From Actinomycetaceae bacterium (GTDB lineage Bacteria; Actinomycetota; Actinomycetes; Actinomycetales; Actinomycetaceae), in the NCBI GenBank assembly GCA_030530685.1, contig JAUMUM010000007.1, forward strand, positions 25,581 to 89,580: a stretch of 64,000 nucleotides of DNA, given 5' to 3'. The position numbers were made by a program, and so were the translations under genes. This document shows, one piece after another, positions 21,037 through 29,307 of this stretch; the stretch's first letter is position 1, and each line of letters opens with the position of its first letter. A model generated the notes under the pieces. The model was not told the origin of the DNA. It did no database searches and saw only the letters and a program-made list of their open reading frames with translations.

Positions 21037-22187
21037 GACAATGCCCTTCCTTCCGGCTTCCTGTTTCCCCGGCCGACGGCATCCCCGCCGCCGCTTTCCT
21101 CGGCCGTTTCTTCCCCGTGCGCCCTGCCCGATGGCGCTGGCTCCGATTCCGACGACGGGCTCTCGCCGGCGAGGTCGAAACGCCTGCCGCCTTTGGCGGC
21201 TCCGCCCTCGGCCCGTTCGACGAGCTCGATGTAGGCGGCCTCAAGACTGGCGCGCCGCACTTCCAGGTCCTCGACGACGGCGCCCGGCCGGGCCAGCAAC
21301 TCGCGCAGGAAGGCGGCTGGGTCGTCCGTGGCGTGCACCTGCCGCGCGTGGCCGTCGAACCAGATGACCTCGGCCTTGCCGAAGTTCATGCGGCGAATGG
21401 CATCGGGCGAGCCGTTGGCAATGATCCGACGCTCAGCCAGAACGACGATCCGGCTGGCGACCTTGGAGGCCTCGTCGAGGTCATGGGTCGTCATGACGAC
21501 CGTGACATCCTGGTCAGCCAGGGAAAGGAGCAGGTCGTGGAAGTCGCTGCGTGCCACCGGGTCGAAACCGGCAGTTGGCTCGTCAAGGAAGAGGACGTCG
21601 GGACGTCCGACGATGCCGGCCGCGATGTCGAGGCGCCGACGTTGCCCTCCCGATAACCGCGAAATTCGCTTATCGCTTTCCTTGCCCAGCCCGACGAGGC
21701 CGAGCAGGTCGTCCACGGGCCACGGGCGCGGGGTGTGCGCCGTCGAATAGGCTTCATAGTACCCGCCGAGGTATTCCAGGAGCTCGCGGACCCGCCATTT
21801 GGCATGATCTCGCCATGTCTGTAGGACGATGCCGACCTTTGCCCGCCAGGCCTCATCCGCCCGCCACGGCGTGACACCGAGAACCTCGACGGCGCCCGAC
21901 GATGGATGGCGCAGACCCTCGAGGATTTCGATCGTGGTGGTCTTGCCCACGCCATTGGGGCCGAGTATGACGACGACCTCGCCGGGTTCGACGCGCAGGT
22001 CTATCCCGTCGAGGACAAGGTTGTCACCGTAGGCAACGCGCAGGCCCGACACCTCAATGACCGGCGACGCAGCCGCGCCTTGCCCGCCTTCCCCCAGGGA
22101 ACCGGCATCCGGTCGAGTGATGCGCGGCAATTCAGTCCCGACACTTTCATCGTTTACTATACTCACGCGATGGAATGTAGTAGACAT
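21033..22187 (-). CDS. ABC exporter ATP-binding protein
   Basis: Up to 384 residues. Walker A is LGPNGVGKTT, signature LSGGQRRRLD, Walker B VLFLDEPTAGFD, H-switch VMTTHDLDEA: the DrrA/CcmA class paired with ABC-2 permeases. The C-terminal 60 residues are low-complexity. The start is doubtful: the ATG at 22187 lies inside a 26-bp palindrome, and TATAGT at 22161-22156 looks like the -10 box, so translation may begin at a downstream TTG or GTG (for example 22130 or the codon for V46). The conserved domain starts at about residue 43. Confidence 0.85.
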   Translation of the reverse strand: MSTTFHRVSIVNDESVGTELPRITRPDAGSLGEGGQGAAASPVIEVSGLRVAYGDNLVLDGIDLRVEPGEVVVILGPNGVGKTTTIEILEGLRHPSSGAVEVLGVTPWRADEAWRAKVGIVLQTWRDHAKWRVRELLEYLGGYYEAYSTAHTPRPWPVDDLLGLVGLGKESDKRISRLSGGQRRRLDIAAGIVGRPDVLFLDEPTAGFDPVARSDFHDLLLSLADQDVTVVMTTHDLDEASKVASRIVVLAERRIIANGSPDAIRRMNFGKAEVIWFDGHARQVHATDDPAAFLRELLARPGAVVEDLEVRRASLEAAYIELVERAEGGAAKGGRRFDLAGESPSSESEPAPSGRAHGEETAEESGGGDAVGRGNRKPEGRALS

Positions 22188-22197
22188 ACTACATTCC
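22172..22197. promoter_or_regulatory. Operator-like palindrome upstream of the ABC exporter operon
   Basis: Perfect 11-bp arms GGAATGTAGTA / TACTACATTCC around a 4-bp centre. On the minus strand the -10-like TATAGT lies 10 bp downstream, so a bound protein would cover the -35 region. Candidate binders are the operon's own XRE protein or an unlinked regulator. Confidence 0.65.
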
Positions 22198-22364
22198 GGT
22201 CAAGCGCCCGTCAGAGCCTGGAACCCCTTCGGCGCCCATCGTCACCTTCCGCCCTGTAGCCTCGACGTCTTTGCCGGCGTCACTTCTTCCACCTTTCACC
22301 CAAGGCCGCCACCACCGGGTTGGCGGGCCAACCAGCCACCGCCCCGGCGGCAAGGCGGCGAACC

Positions 22365-22703
22365 TCAGCTCTCCGACCCGCTCGGCTGCGAGTAGGAAAG
22401 CCGGTCGAAGGTCATGACGTTCTCGACGATCTTCCCGGCGCGGACCGTCATGCACTCAGCGCAAACCGCGGTGGACGTCGCCGCCGTCTGCGGGTAGTAG
22501 AACAGGACCACCCGGTCGCCGTCGGTGAATTCGGCAATCTCGGACACGCCAGTCAGGCGCGGAGCGAACTTCGCAATGAATTCGCGGTACTCGCCCTTGT
22601 CGGAAATGTCGACGCCGGGCGCCCGGCAGAAGACGTCTTCCGCCACGGACTCCATGGCGCCGTCGACATCGCCACTCGTCCACTTCCGGTAGTAGTCCTT
22701 CAC
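22365..22703 (-). CDS. SnoaL/NTF2-like domain protein
   Basis: A 112-residue protein with the NTF2-like pattern: a first helix ending in TSGDVDGAMESVAEDV, then a cone-shaped sheet with GDRVVLFYYPQ and a final VRAGKIVENVMTFD strand pair. Such proteins are small-molecule binding or isomerase folds, or limonene-hydrolase-like; no specific function can be assigned. GTG start. Confidence 0.72.
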   Translation of the reverse strand: MKDYYRKWTSGDVDGAMESVAEDVFCRAPGVDISDKGEYREFIAKFAPRLTGVSEIAEFTDGDRVVLFYYPQTAATSTAVCAECMTVRAGKIVENVMTFDRLSYSQPSGSES

Positions 22704-23267
22704 GATGTCCAGTGCCGTTTTCCGCGTCGTCGGTCTTATCCTTTCGTTTCATCGACTATCGTGACGCCCTGCAAATCGGCAGGCGCGAGCGACGCCACCG
22801 GACCTCCGCAGCACGCGCCAAGGCAATACGGCGCCGTCGGGAACACCCACCGCGACAACCCGGCCGAACATGGCCCACCCGAGCGAGCACAGGCGAGCCC
22901 ACAGGCATATGCACAGCCAGACCCCACGGAGCCACCCGGCCGAACACAGGCCAGCCGGCGACGTCCGGATTCCTCCGCCGACTCCCGACCACGAACACAT
23001 GCAGCCCGGTCAATTTCAGCGACTTCAACAAGCACACACCCCCTCATTGCAAGGCTTCATCATTCAAACATTTATTCGATGAATGCGCAAGGGGTGGCCC
23101 CATCTTTCTCGAGCGGGTCGGACGTGGCCGGGTAGCTGTTGGGTCGGGCGCGGCAGGGCGACTCCGGAGTCTTCGAATCGGCAAGCCAAATGCGCTCAAG
23201 GTCACGCCGAGAATTGGCCGCGCAGCCGGATGTTCGGCTAAGCTTGTCGAGCGCCCCAAGTGCGCAC
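22704..23267. other. Region upstream of tRNA-Ser with no supported gene
   Basis: Frames are open on several strands only because of base composition (CACA/CCGA-rich), without ribosome binding sites or recognisable protein signal. Possible degraded DNA. Confidence 0.5.
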
Positions 23268-23352
23268 GGAGGATTCGCCTAGTGGCCTATGGCGCACGCT
23301 TGGAAAGCGTGTTGGGTGCAAGCCCTCGGGGGTTCGAATCCCCCATCCTCCG
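23268..23352 (+). tRNA. tRNA-Ser (anticodon GGA)
   Basis: Acceptor stem GGAGGAT/ATCCTCC with discriminator G; anticodon stem CACGC/GCGTG with loop TTGGAAA giving anticodon GGA; a long class II variable arm (TTGGGTGCAAGCCCTC); T stem GGGGG/CCCCC with loop TTCGAAT. CCA is not encoded. The 3' end is the integration site of the prophage, which restores the tRNA sequence. Confidence 0.96.
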
Positions 23353-23391
23353 CTCCCATGATCGGCGGGTCGTCAACATCGGCGGCCCGCC
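23336..23391. repeat. attL of the prophage
   Basis: 56 bp identical to 59095-59150. It begins in the T arm of tRNA-Ser (GAATCCCCCATCCTCC) and continues through the tRNA terminator stem ending GGCGGCCCGCC. Weaker similarity continues for about 70 bp on the right side of both copies (CTCCCGG, CCGAAACCTCGCCG). Confidence 0.95.
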
Positions 23392-23398
23392 GGCTTTT
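23364..23398 (+). terminator. tRNA-Ser terminator, within attL
   Basis: GGCGGG (23364-23369) pairs with CCCGCC (23386-23391), followed by GGCTTTTTC. The phage att site therefore replaces both the tRNA 3' end and most of its terminator. Confidence 0.6.
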
Positions 23399-23489
23399 TC
23401 TCCCGGTTTCGCACGGAAAAGTCCGCGCCATGACCGACGCCGAAACCTCGCCGAATAGCGCCGAATGTCGCCCCGTTGGGGTATCTTTT

Positions 23490-23524
23490 GGGGGATCATC
23501 CCCCGGCAGAGAAGGGGGATTTTT
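23490..23524 (+). promoter_or_regulatory. Attenuator-like overlapping hairpins before integrase
   Basis: Three segments GGGGGAT (23490-23496), ATCCCCC (23498-23504) and GGGGGAT (23514-23520) plus TTTT. The second can pair with the third to form a terminator, or with the first to prevent it. It ends 18 nt before the integrase start. Confidence 0.5.
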
Positions 23525-23541
23525 GAACAAAGGGGATCGGC

Positions 23542-24681
23542 ATGGCGCGCGAACATTTCGGCTCGATCATCAAAGCTCCGTCTGGCCACTACTATGGCCG
23601 CTACAGGCGCAAAGGCCACGAGTATTACACTCCCCGCGTCAGGACGAAAACCCAGGTGCGCCAGCAGCTCGCCGCTATTCACGCTCAGATTGTCTCTGGG
23701 GAATGGAGCCCGCCGGTCAAAGGCCGGCAGGGGCCGCCATCCCACAGGCCGGAAGACGCCACGCTCGCGCAGTGGGCCGCCCCGATTCTCGACGGGCTCG
23801 AAGGATCCGGCTTCTCGCCCAACACGGCCCGGTCGTACCAGTCGATTTGGCGCCGACATGTCTTGCCGCTTATCGGTGACGTCAAGCTCGCGGACCTGAC
23901 CGAGGAGCACTCGGACGTAGTCATGCGCACCGTGACGGCGTCCCTCGCCCCGAAGACTGCGCGCAACGTCATGCTGGCTTTCTCGGCAGTGCTTTCACGC
24001 GCCGTGGCGGATAAGATCATCCCGGCAAATCCTGTGAAAGTGATCGGGGCTCGCGGGGAATCTATGCGCGCGCCTGTCGCGCTTACCGCGGACGAGCTCA
24101 ACCGGTTGATCGAGGCTACGCCCCGGCATCTGCGCGCTGCCTATGTGTTGGCGTCGTGGGGATGCATGCGGTACGGGGAGATCGCCGCCCTGGAGCGGCG
24201 CGACGTCGACCTGCCGCTTGTGACCGTCTCGAAAGCCATCAAACGCGCACCTGGCGGCATGCTCGTTCTCGGTCCGCCCAAGTCGCGCGCCGGCTTCCGC
24301 ACGGTCGCGCTGACGGCGCATGCGGCCCAGATCGTCCAGGACCATTTGGACAACTACACGCCGCCCGCGCCAGAGTCACTACTGTTCCGACGTGACGGGC
24401 ACAGCACGCCCTACGTCAGCGATAAGGTCATGCGGCGGATCCTGGCCGACGCTCTCGACAAGGCGGGCTTGCCGGCCATGCGACTACACGATCTGCGCCA
24501 TACGGGCATGACGTTGTACGGGCAGGCCGGGGCCACGCTCGCGGATCTCATGCGCCGTGGTGGGCATTCCTCGCCGGAGACCGTGATGATCTATCAGCAC
24601 TCGGACAGGCGCCGTGATCTTGAGCTGGCCGAGCGTATGGGAGCGTCTCAAAGCGCCTCAAGCCCGCCAACGCCGGTGTAA
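23542..24681 (+). CDS. Phage integrase, tyrosine recombinase
   Basis: A 379-residue recombinase. An N-terminal AP2-like arm-binding region (HYYGRYRRKGHEYYTPR) is followed by a core-binding SAM-like domain (about 72-165) and the catalytic domain with R210, H316-D-L-R319, H342 and the nucleophile Y351. GGGGAT precedes the ATG. It sits directly beside attL and reads into the prophage, the normal place. It catalyses attP x tRNA-Ser recombination. Confidence 0.95.
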   Translation: MAREHFGSIIKAPSGHYYGRYRRKGHEYYTPRVRTKTQVRQQLAAIHAQIVSGEWSPPVKGRQGPPSHRPEDATLAQWAAPILDGLEGSGFSPNTARSYQSIWRRHVLPLIGDVKLADLTEEHSDVVMRTVTASLAPKTARNVMLAFSAVLSRAVADKIIPANPVKVIGARGESMRAPVALTADELNRLIEATPRHLRAAYVLASWGCMRYGEIAALERRDVDLPLVTVSKAIKRAPGGMLVLGPPKSRAGFRTVALTAHAAQIVQDHLDNYTPPAPESLLFRRDGHSTPYVSDKVMRRILADALDKAGLPAMRLHDLRHTGMTLYGQAGATLADLMRRGGHSSPETVMIYQHSDRRRDLELAERMGASQSASSPPTPV

Positions 24682-24691
24682 TCTAAGTCTC

Positions 24692-25285
24692 ATGCGCACA
24701 CATAAGATCGTCGCGGTCATTGCTGCCGCTATCCTTTCATCTTTGACTCTTACTGCCTGCTCGACGTCGAGCGGCCCTAACCCGCAGTCCACTACCCAGG
24801 CCGAGCCGACCGGCGCCCCGATGGACGGTGATACCGTCCCCACTGACGAGGCTATCGACGCGGCCGACGAAGGCGCCTCCGACCCGGTAGCAAAGCTCGG
24901 TGAGACCGCCGTCTTCCCCAGCGGAGTCACCATTACGGTCAGCGCTCCAGAGGCTTTCGAGCCGACAGCCGAGGAAAAGGAAGATTTTATCCTGGAGTCA
25001 CCCGGGCCGATGGCCCGCTTCACCATCACTGTCACTAACGGGTCGTCGGCGACGGTGGACATGCCGCCCACAGTCAACGTTCTGGCGAACGAGAAGCAGG
25101 CAGAATCCATCCTGGAAAGCTACCTACCCACGAGCCTCGACCAAACCCCGAGCGTGACCCTGCTTCCCGGCAAAACGGCCTCATGGAGGGCAGGCTGGTT
25201 TATTGACGACCTTTCGGGAGACCTCACCGTCGAGGTCAACATTTTCGGCGAGCTGGGCATGGGGACCGCATACTTCACCAATTAG
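24692..25285 (+). CDS. Prophage-encoded lipoprotein of unknown function
   Basis: A 197-residue protein with a lipoprotein signal: basic MRTHK, hydrophobic core and lipobox L20-T-A-C23. A Thr/Glu/Asp-rich linker leads to an Ig-like/DUF4352-type beta domain (VTITVSAPEAFEP, ARFTITVTNGSSATVD, LLPGKTASWRAGWF). TAATCT lies 8 nt before the ATG with no ribosome binding site, fitting a leaderless transcript expressed in the lysogen. As a surface protein next to int, a role in superinfection exclusion or host surface change is possible but unproven. Confidence 0.78.
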   Translation: MRTHKIVAVIAAAILSSLTLTACSTSSGPNPQSTTQAEPTGAPMDGDTVPTDEAIDAADEGASDPVAKLGETAVFPSGVTITVSAPEAFEPTAEEKEDFILESPGPMARFTITVTNGSSATVDMPPTVNVLANEKQAESILESYLPTSLDQTPSVTLLPGKTASWRAGWFIDDLSGDLTVEVNIFGELGMGTAYFTN

Positions 25286-25327
25286 CGGCACTTGAAGCGA
25301 CGCCCCCTGATAAAGGAAGACAAGCAC

Positions 25328-25957
25328 ATGACCGCTCTCACCGCTGACACCATCGTCTACGCGCCCGGCACACTCGTTCCTTTCGACCCAGCCCCGGTTC
25401 TTGAGACACTCAGCGAGGCATTCACTGGGCCCGGCAATGGCCAGAAGTACCTCCAACTCGAAAGGATCGACTGGAGCATCACCACTAGTCTTGATCGCGG
25501 AAAGTCGGAAAACCTGTATATCCCTTCGTGGGAAGATACGCTTGCGGCCCTCCAGGAAGCCGGCTACTCCGCCCGTTACATCGTCCAGTGCATCTACGAC
25601 GATCCCGACGCGTCCATCTTCGACCCTGACGCCGACACTGAGGCCAACGAGCAAGTTTACAACCAGATCAACAGCCTTCGGAGACGGACCGTGCGCGAGG
25701 TTCACGACGTCAATGAGCACGCCGTAAACGTCCCAGTCATCGTACATCTTGTCGAACTCTCCCCACTGACCGGTCACTCCTGGAAGAACCATCCAACCTA
25801 CGGAATCGGGCTCGAAGACCATTACCCCGACTGGTTCATAACCATCAACCGGGATACGGACACGGTGTCCATATGGGCGGAAGGCCAGGAAGTCGCGTCC
25901 GAGCGCGTTTCCGGCGCTGGCAAGATCGGCCCCCATCCCACAAAACGAGCTAAGTGA
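25328..25957 (+). CDS. Prophage accessory protein of unknown function
   Basis: Not recognised. 209 residues, acidic, soluble, without signal peptide. Visible features: a helical middle (WEDTLAALQEAGYSARYIVQCIYDD) and a beta-rich C-terminal part (DWFITINRDTDTVSIWAEGQEV). AAGGAA lies 9 nt before ATG 25328. It follows the lipoprotein gene by 42 bp and ends at a strong terminator, so the two probably form one lysogenic transcription unit. Confidence 0.7.
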   Translation: MTALTADTIVYAPGTLVPFDPAPVLETLSEAFTGPGNGQKYLQLERIDWSITTSLDRGKSENLYIPSWEDTLAALQEAGYSARYIVQCIYDDPDASIFDPDADTEANEQVYNQINSLRRRTVREVHDVNEHAVNVPVIVHLVELSPLTGHSWKNHPTYGIGLEDHYPDWFITINRDTDTVSIWAEGQEVASERVSGAGKIGPHPTKRAK

Positions 25958-25961
25958 ACCC

Positions 25962-26003
25962 GCACGCAGGCCCCGCCATCCAGCAATAGCGGGGCCTGCG
26001 TGC
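25962..26003. terminator. Strong bidirectional terminator
   Basis: 15-bp perfect stem GCACGCAGGCCCCGC with a 12-nt loop, between convergent genes. Confidence 0.8.
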
Positions 26004-26035
26004 TGCCACAGCGAACCAAAACACTCGATCCACGA

Positions 26036-27094
26036 TCAAAGAGCGTCATAGTCCGGCATCCACACGCGAGCCTCCAAGAGTTTCCAACCCTTGCGTACGC
26101 TGGCTTCACACGCGACTAGGTCACCTTCTTCAATAATGTCGAGATAAGGCGCCGCTCGACGTGGAGAGAAATGGCCGACATACTGCCCATCAACCATCAC
26201 ACCAAAGGTCACACGTCCTGCATCCTTGCCAGATGGGATGACTGTCCTGAAAAGAGTCGCCCATACTAATACGTCAAGATATGAGACCAAAAGGTCCTGA
26301 CAGTCCTTCGCTCCTTCCAACACCACCTCCTTGTCTGCGTCGAGAAGCTCGGCCTCTTCTGGGGGATCATTTCTCAGCACAGCCGACCACGGTGCTCCCA
26401 AATGGAGAACGACAGAGTAGTTCCCTCCTCCAGCACGATAGACCGATGCCCGAGCGACAGCCGTAGCTTTCCGCTTGCGCACCTCGCGTAGAACACCATG
26501 CCAGGACGGCGCCTTGTCGGCCGCGATATAACCGGCTTTCTCTTTCCCGCCTTTGGGTCCGAGAAGGTGGACTACAACCGCATAGCGGTCATGCACATTG
26601 GTCGGTTCACGCTGGAGGGTGGCCATCATGTACACACCGGAGCCCCAGTCCCCGGCTATGCCCGGCACTCGCCCTGCGAGAGCCCGAGCAATACCAGGTC
26701 CATAGTAGGACTCGCCGACGATCCCGAGCCTGCCACAACTCGATAGGTGGCAGTACTTGGGCGCTTTCCTTCGCCCTTCTGCCTTGGGCCGTGCCGTTGA
26801 TGACGATGCTGGCTTTCTGTCGCGTCTGGCGCGCCTGGCCGTTTTGGCATTCTCGACAGAAGCTGCGCCCCGTTGGGCGAACCCCCGGATCAATGCTGCC
26901 ACTTTCTTTCCCCAGGCCACCAAACGGGCACCTGTCGCCTTGAGGGACTGACTGGCCACGTGTCTCAGCGGCCGGGCTCCTGATGCGGCACGCTTCCTTA
27001 CCCACCGGACGGGTAGCCAGACGGCCGCAGCGATGATAGCAAGCCCAATGGCCGTGCTGACCGGGTCGGACGCTTCGGACGAGCTAGCGGACAT
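26036..27094 (-). CDS. Membrane-anchored HIRAN-like domain protein
   Basis: 352 residues from the ATG at 27094. One membrane segment (about 14-31) is followed by a basic Arg/Lys/Ala-rich linker (to about 115). Residues 124-200 resemble a HIRAN domain: GIVGESYYGPG, LQREPTNVHDRYAVVVHLL, KAGYIAADKAPSW. A second, similar beta domain ends the protein (FGVMVDGQYVGHFSPRRAAPYLDII). HIRAN domains bind DNA 3' ends or are found with helicases and nucleases. Membrane tethering of such a domain is unusual. An upstream in-frame extension to 27241 overlaps the divergent ImmA gene and is rejected. Confidence 0.6.
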   Translation of the reverse strand: MSASSSEASDPVSTAIGLAIIAAAVWLPVRWVRKRAASGARPLRHVASQSLKATGARLVAWGKKVAALIRGFAQRGAASVENAKTARRARRDRKPASSSTARPKAEGRRKAPKYCHLSSCGRLGIVGESYYGPGIARALAGRVPGIAGDWGSGVYMMATLQREPTNVHDRYAVVVHLLGPKGGKEKAGYIAADKAPSWHGVLREVRKRKATAVARASVYRAGGGNYSVVLHLGAPWSAVLRNDPPEEAELLDADKEVVLEGAKDCQDLLVSYLDVLVWATLFRTVIPSGKDAGRVTFGVMVDGQYVGHFSPRRAAPYLDIIEEGDLVACEASVRKGWKLLEARVWMPDYDAL

Positions 27095-27234
27095 GAGGTG
27101 AGCAGTTGTGCATGCTCCATCGAATGCGCACATGCCGCTAATGCTAGCGCCTGGCCATCTGCCGGAGTCCCCTATCCGGAAGGTGATATGGCCTGCCGAA
27201 ACGGATATCCTGGAAAACAACGAAAGGGGCGACG

Positions 27235-27783
27235 ATGGCAACCACCGTGTGGGAAGCGGCAGAAACCGCGGCCAAAAAGCTGTACGCCAACTACCAGACC
27301 AAAGACGGTCTGGTAGACCTGGACGCCATATGCGCCGACTACAACATCAAAGTAATCCACACCAAAAGACTTCCCGATGACACGTCAGGCATGATCATCA
27401 AGAAGGGAAAGGACCAGCCAGCCTTCATCTACATCAACGCGACCGAGTCCCGGCATCGCCAGCGTTTCACTCTCGCTCACGAGATCGGCCACTTCATGGA
27501 GCGCAAGCTCGTTGCCAAAGACCCTTCCTACTCCTTCCGAGACAAGAGGGGGACTAACGACTATGACCTCCACGAGTTCTTCGCTGACCAGTTCGCCGGG
27601 GCGCTCCTCATGCCAACCAAGCAGATCCTCAAACGAAACCCCGAACTGCGCGCCGAGTCTCTGTCGGACCCTTTGGAGCAGAGCATGGCGGCGATTGATG
27701 TGGCGAAGCAATTCAACGTATCTCACGCCGCAGCCGAAAAACGCTTGGAGCGACTCGTCAAACAAGGCGACATCCCCAAATGA
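27235..27783 (+). CDS. ImmA/IrrE-family metallopeptidase (first copy)
   Basis: A 182-residue zinc peptidase with HEIGH at 82-86, followed by the EFFADQFAGALLMP segment supplying the third metal ligand. ImmA-type peptidases cleave repressors in phages and mobile elements. Unlike the usual case, no helix-turn-helix repressor adjoins it; its partner gene encodes a two-TM protein with which it overlaps by 4 bp. AAAGGGG precedes ATG 27235. Confidence 0.85.
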   Translation: MATTVWEAAETAAKKLYANYQTKDGLVDLDAICADYNIKVIHTKRLPDDTSGMIIKKGKDQPAFIYINATESRHRQRFTLAHEIGHFMERKLVAKDPSYSFRDKRGTNDYDLHEFFADQFAGALLMPTKQILKRNPELRAESLSDPLEQSMAAIDVAKQFNVSHAAAEKRLERLVKQGDIPK

Positions 27784-28157
27784 CCGACACTATCCAAACG
27801 CATGATGGCGAGCAGGAGGGAACCGACTCACCCGCCGAAAGGGTCCTAGAGGAAGCTCAGGACGTCGAAAAGCTCCGAGAGAAAGCTCGGGACGTTGATG
27901 TCTCCGAGAATGACGACGAGTTCCACGAGCTCGAACACGACCGCCTCGAACAGGCCAACAATTTGCGCCACAAATTCTTCTACTTCGGGATCGGAATGAC
28001 CACGGCCTGCGTGTGCACATCATGTTTCGTCGCGATCGCCCTCGTCTTCCGCGGAGAAATGACCCCCGTGATCGCCACAGCCTTCATCACTGGCCTAACA
28101 GTCGAAGCCCTCGGAATAGTAGCGATCATCGCCAAGTACCTTTACTCTCGCGACTAG
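27780..28157 (+). CDS. Two-TM membrane protein coupled to ImmA
   Basis: 125 residues: a highly acidic, coiled-coil-like N-terminal half (about 1-62) and two membrane segments (about 66-90 and 96-121) with a tiny C-terminal tail. It starts inside the ImmA stop (ATGA), so the two are translationally coupled. No family recognised. The arrangement suggests a membrane effector or exclusion protein controlled by the peptidase; this is inference. Its 3' end overlaps the convergent second ImmA gene by 32 bp. Confidence 0.7.
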   Translation: MTDTIQTHDGEQEGTDSPAERVLEEAQDVEKLREKARDVDVSENDDEFHELEHDRLEQANNLRHKFFYFGIGMTTACVCTSCFVAIALVFRGEMTPVIATAFITGLTVEALGIVAIIAKYLYSRD

Positions 28158-28560
28158 TCCACCCGGAATCGAGGCGCGCGCCCCGCCCCAACAGCCGCCG
28201 ATAGGCGGCCACACACCACGCAGGAACTCCCAGCTCGGACGCGATCCACCCCACATCGCACCCACACAGCCGCTCCGCCACCACGTACTCCGCCGGCGAA
28301 ATCAACAGCCGGGCCACGCCCTCATTGATCCGCGCCTCCACCACCGCCGACTGATGCCCATCATCGGCCCGGTCCACATGGGCCGCCTCGTGCGCCAACG
28401 TCGCCACACGCTGCCCTGCCGTCAGCCCGCGCCGTAACACTACGGTGCCGCGCCCCAAATAGTAGCGGCCCCAGTCTGTGCCCGTGTCTCCCTCGACCAC
28501 GTGAACGCCGCGCGCAGCAAACCAATCCAAAAGACCACTTTCCGACCTGAGCGTGAGCAT
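28126..28560 (-). CDS. ImmA/IrrE-family metallopeptidase (second copy), immunity region
   Basis: A 144-residue peptidase with HEAAH at 57-61 and the downstream INEGVARLLISPAEYVVAE region. It lies directly behind the prophage repressor on the same strand, the classic repressor-ImmA layout known from ICEBs1 and related elements, where the peptidase inactivates the repressor on induction. The frame is open up to a GTG-ATG at 28593/28590; ATG 28560 was chosen because it gives the usual N-terminus, although no strong ribosome site is visible. Confidence 0.82.
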   Translation of the reverse strand: MLTLRSESGLLDWFAARGVHVVEGDTGTDWGRYYLGRGTVVLRRGLTAGQRVATLAHEAAHVDRADDGHQSAVVEARINEGVARLLISPAEYVVAERLCGCDVGWIASELGVPAWCVAAYRRLLGRGARLDSGWTSRESKGTWR

Positions 28561-28638
28561 GCCCAGAACGCTACAAGCTACCTCCGACATCACAAGGAGG
28601 GCGCGAAACGCTACCCCATCACTCCCGGTGCAGCGCTA

Positions 28639-29301
28639 TCAATCCTCGTCATCCGGGGGTGCCTGCGACTCCTCACCGAGATCCTCACGCCACCCCGTCT
28701 CCTCATCCGGCCCATACCCCGGATCATGAGCAGCAAAACGATCACCCTCAAACACGGAATGATCCGAAAACAACCGCGCCACAGAATCGGGCAAATCGCT
28801 TTCCATTCCCCTGGGAATGAGCACGCCAACGCCTCTACCAAGCCCCCTCTTACCGAAACGGTATAGAGCTTCCTTGAACTCGTCACGAGCCCGGTATGCC
28901 GCTCCTATCAAGTCTGCACGGTCGGCGTTTTCGAGAACACTCTCATTGACCGAAACCTGGATGCCAACATGGACACTCTCAGGGCTTACGGTAATGCTCA
29001 CGTCTTCGGCCGAGAACGTCACCGCATCGTCATGTTGACCAGCGCCAACTCCTGGAAGCTGCACATCACCCCCTTCAAGGAGCTCTCGCGCAGTCCCCGG
29101 CGGCCAGCGCAGCTCTCGATCGATTGCCCCAAGAGTCCTACTGGAATAGGAGCTTCTCCGGCCGTTCTCAATATCGCCAACAAGTCGGGCCGAGACTCCG
29201 ATAGCGTTAGCGAGCTCCTTTGACGTAGCGAACTGAAGGCGGAGCCGCTCTTGCTTGACTGCTTCGCCAAGCGCCTTTGCTCCATTCGTATTGATGCCCA
29301 T
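28639..29301 (-). CDS. Prophage immunity repressor, XRE family
   Basis: A 220-residue protein. The N-terminal Cro/C1 helix-turn-helix is LGEAVKQERLRLQFATSKEL, then ANAIGVSARLVGDIENGRRSS. The C-terminal part is a separate acidic domain ending in DDED. TAATGT lies 6 nt before ATG 29301 with no ribosome site, indicating a leaderless message; spaced GGAAC repeats lie between the -10 and -35 positions. Divergent from the Cro-like gene across 159 bp and upstream of an ImmA peptidase: the lysogeny switch. Confidence 0.85.
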   Translation of the reverse strand: MGINTNGAKALGEAVKQERLRLQFATSKELANAIGVSARLVGDIENGRRSSYSSRTLGAIDRELRWPPGTARELLEGGDVQLPGVGAGQHDDAVTFSAEDVSITVSPESVHVGIQVSVNESVLENADRADLIGAAYRARDEFKEALYRFGKRGLGRGVGVLIPRGMESDLPDSVARLFSDHSVFEGDRFAAHDPGYGPDEETGWREDLGEESQAPPDDED

Positions 29302-29307
29302 GCTTTC

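Noticed and set aside
22712..23458. 248-residue plus-strand frame upstream of and across tRNA-Ser
   Set aside because: It reads through a tRNA and attL, has no ribosome site and no protein-like composition.
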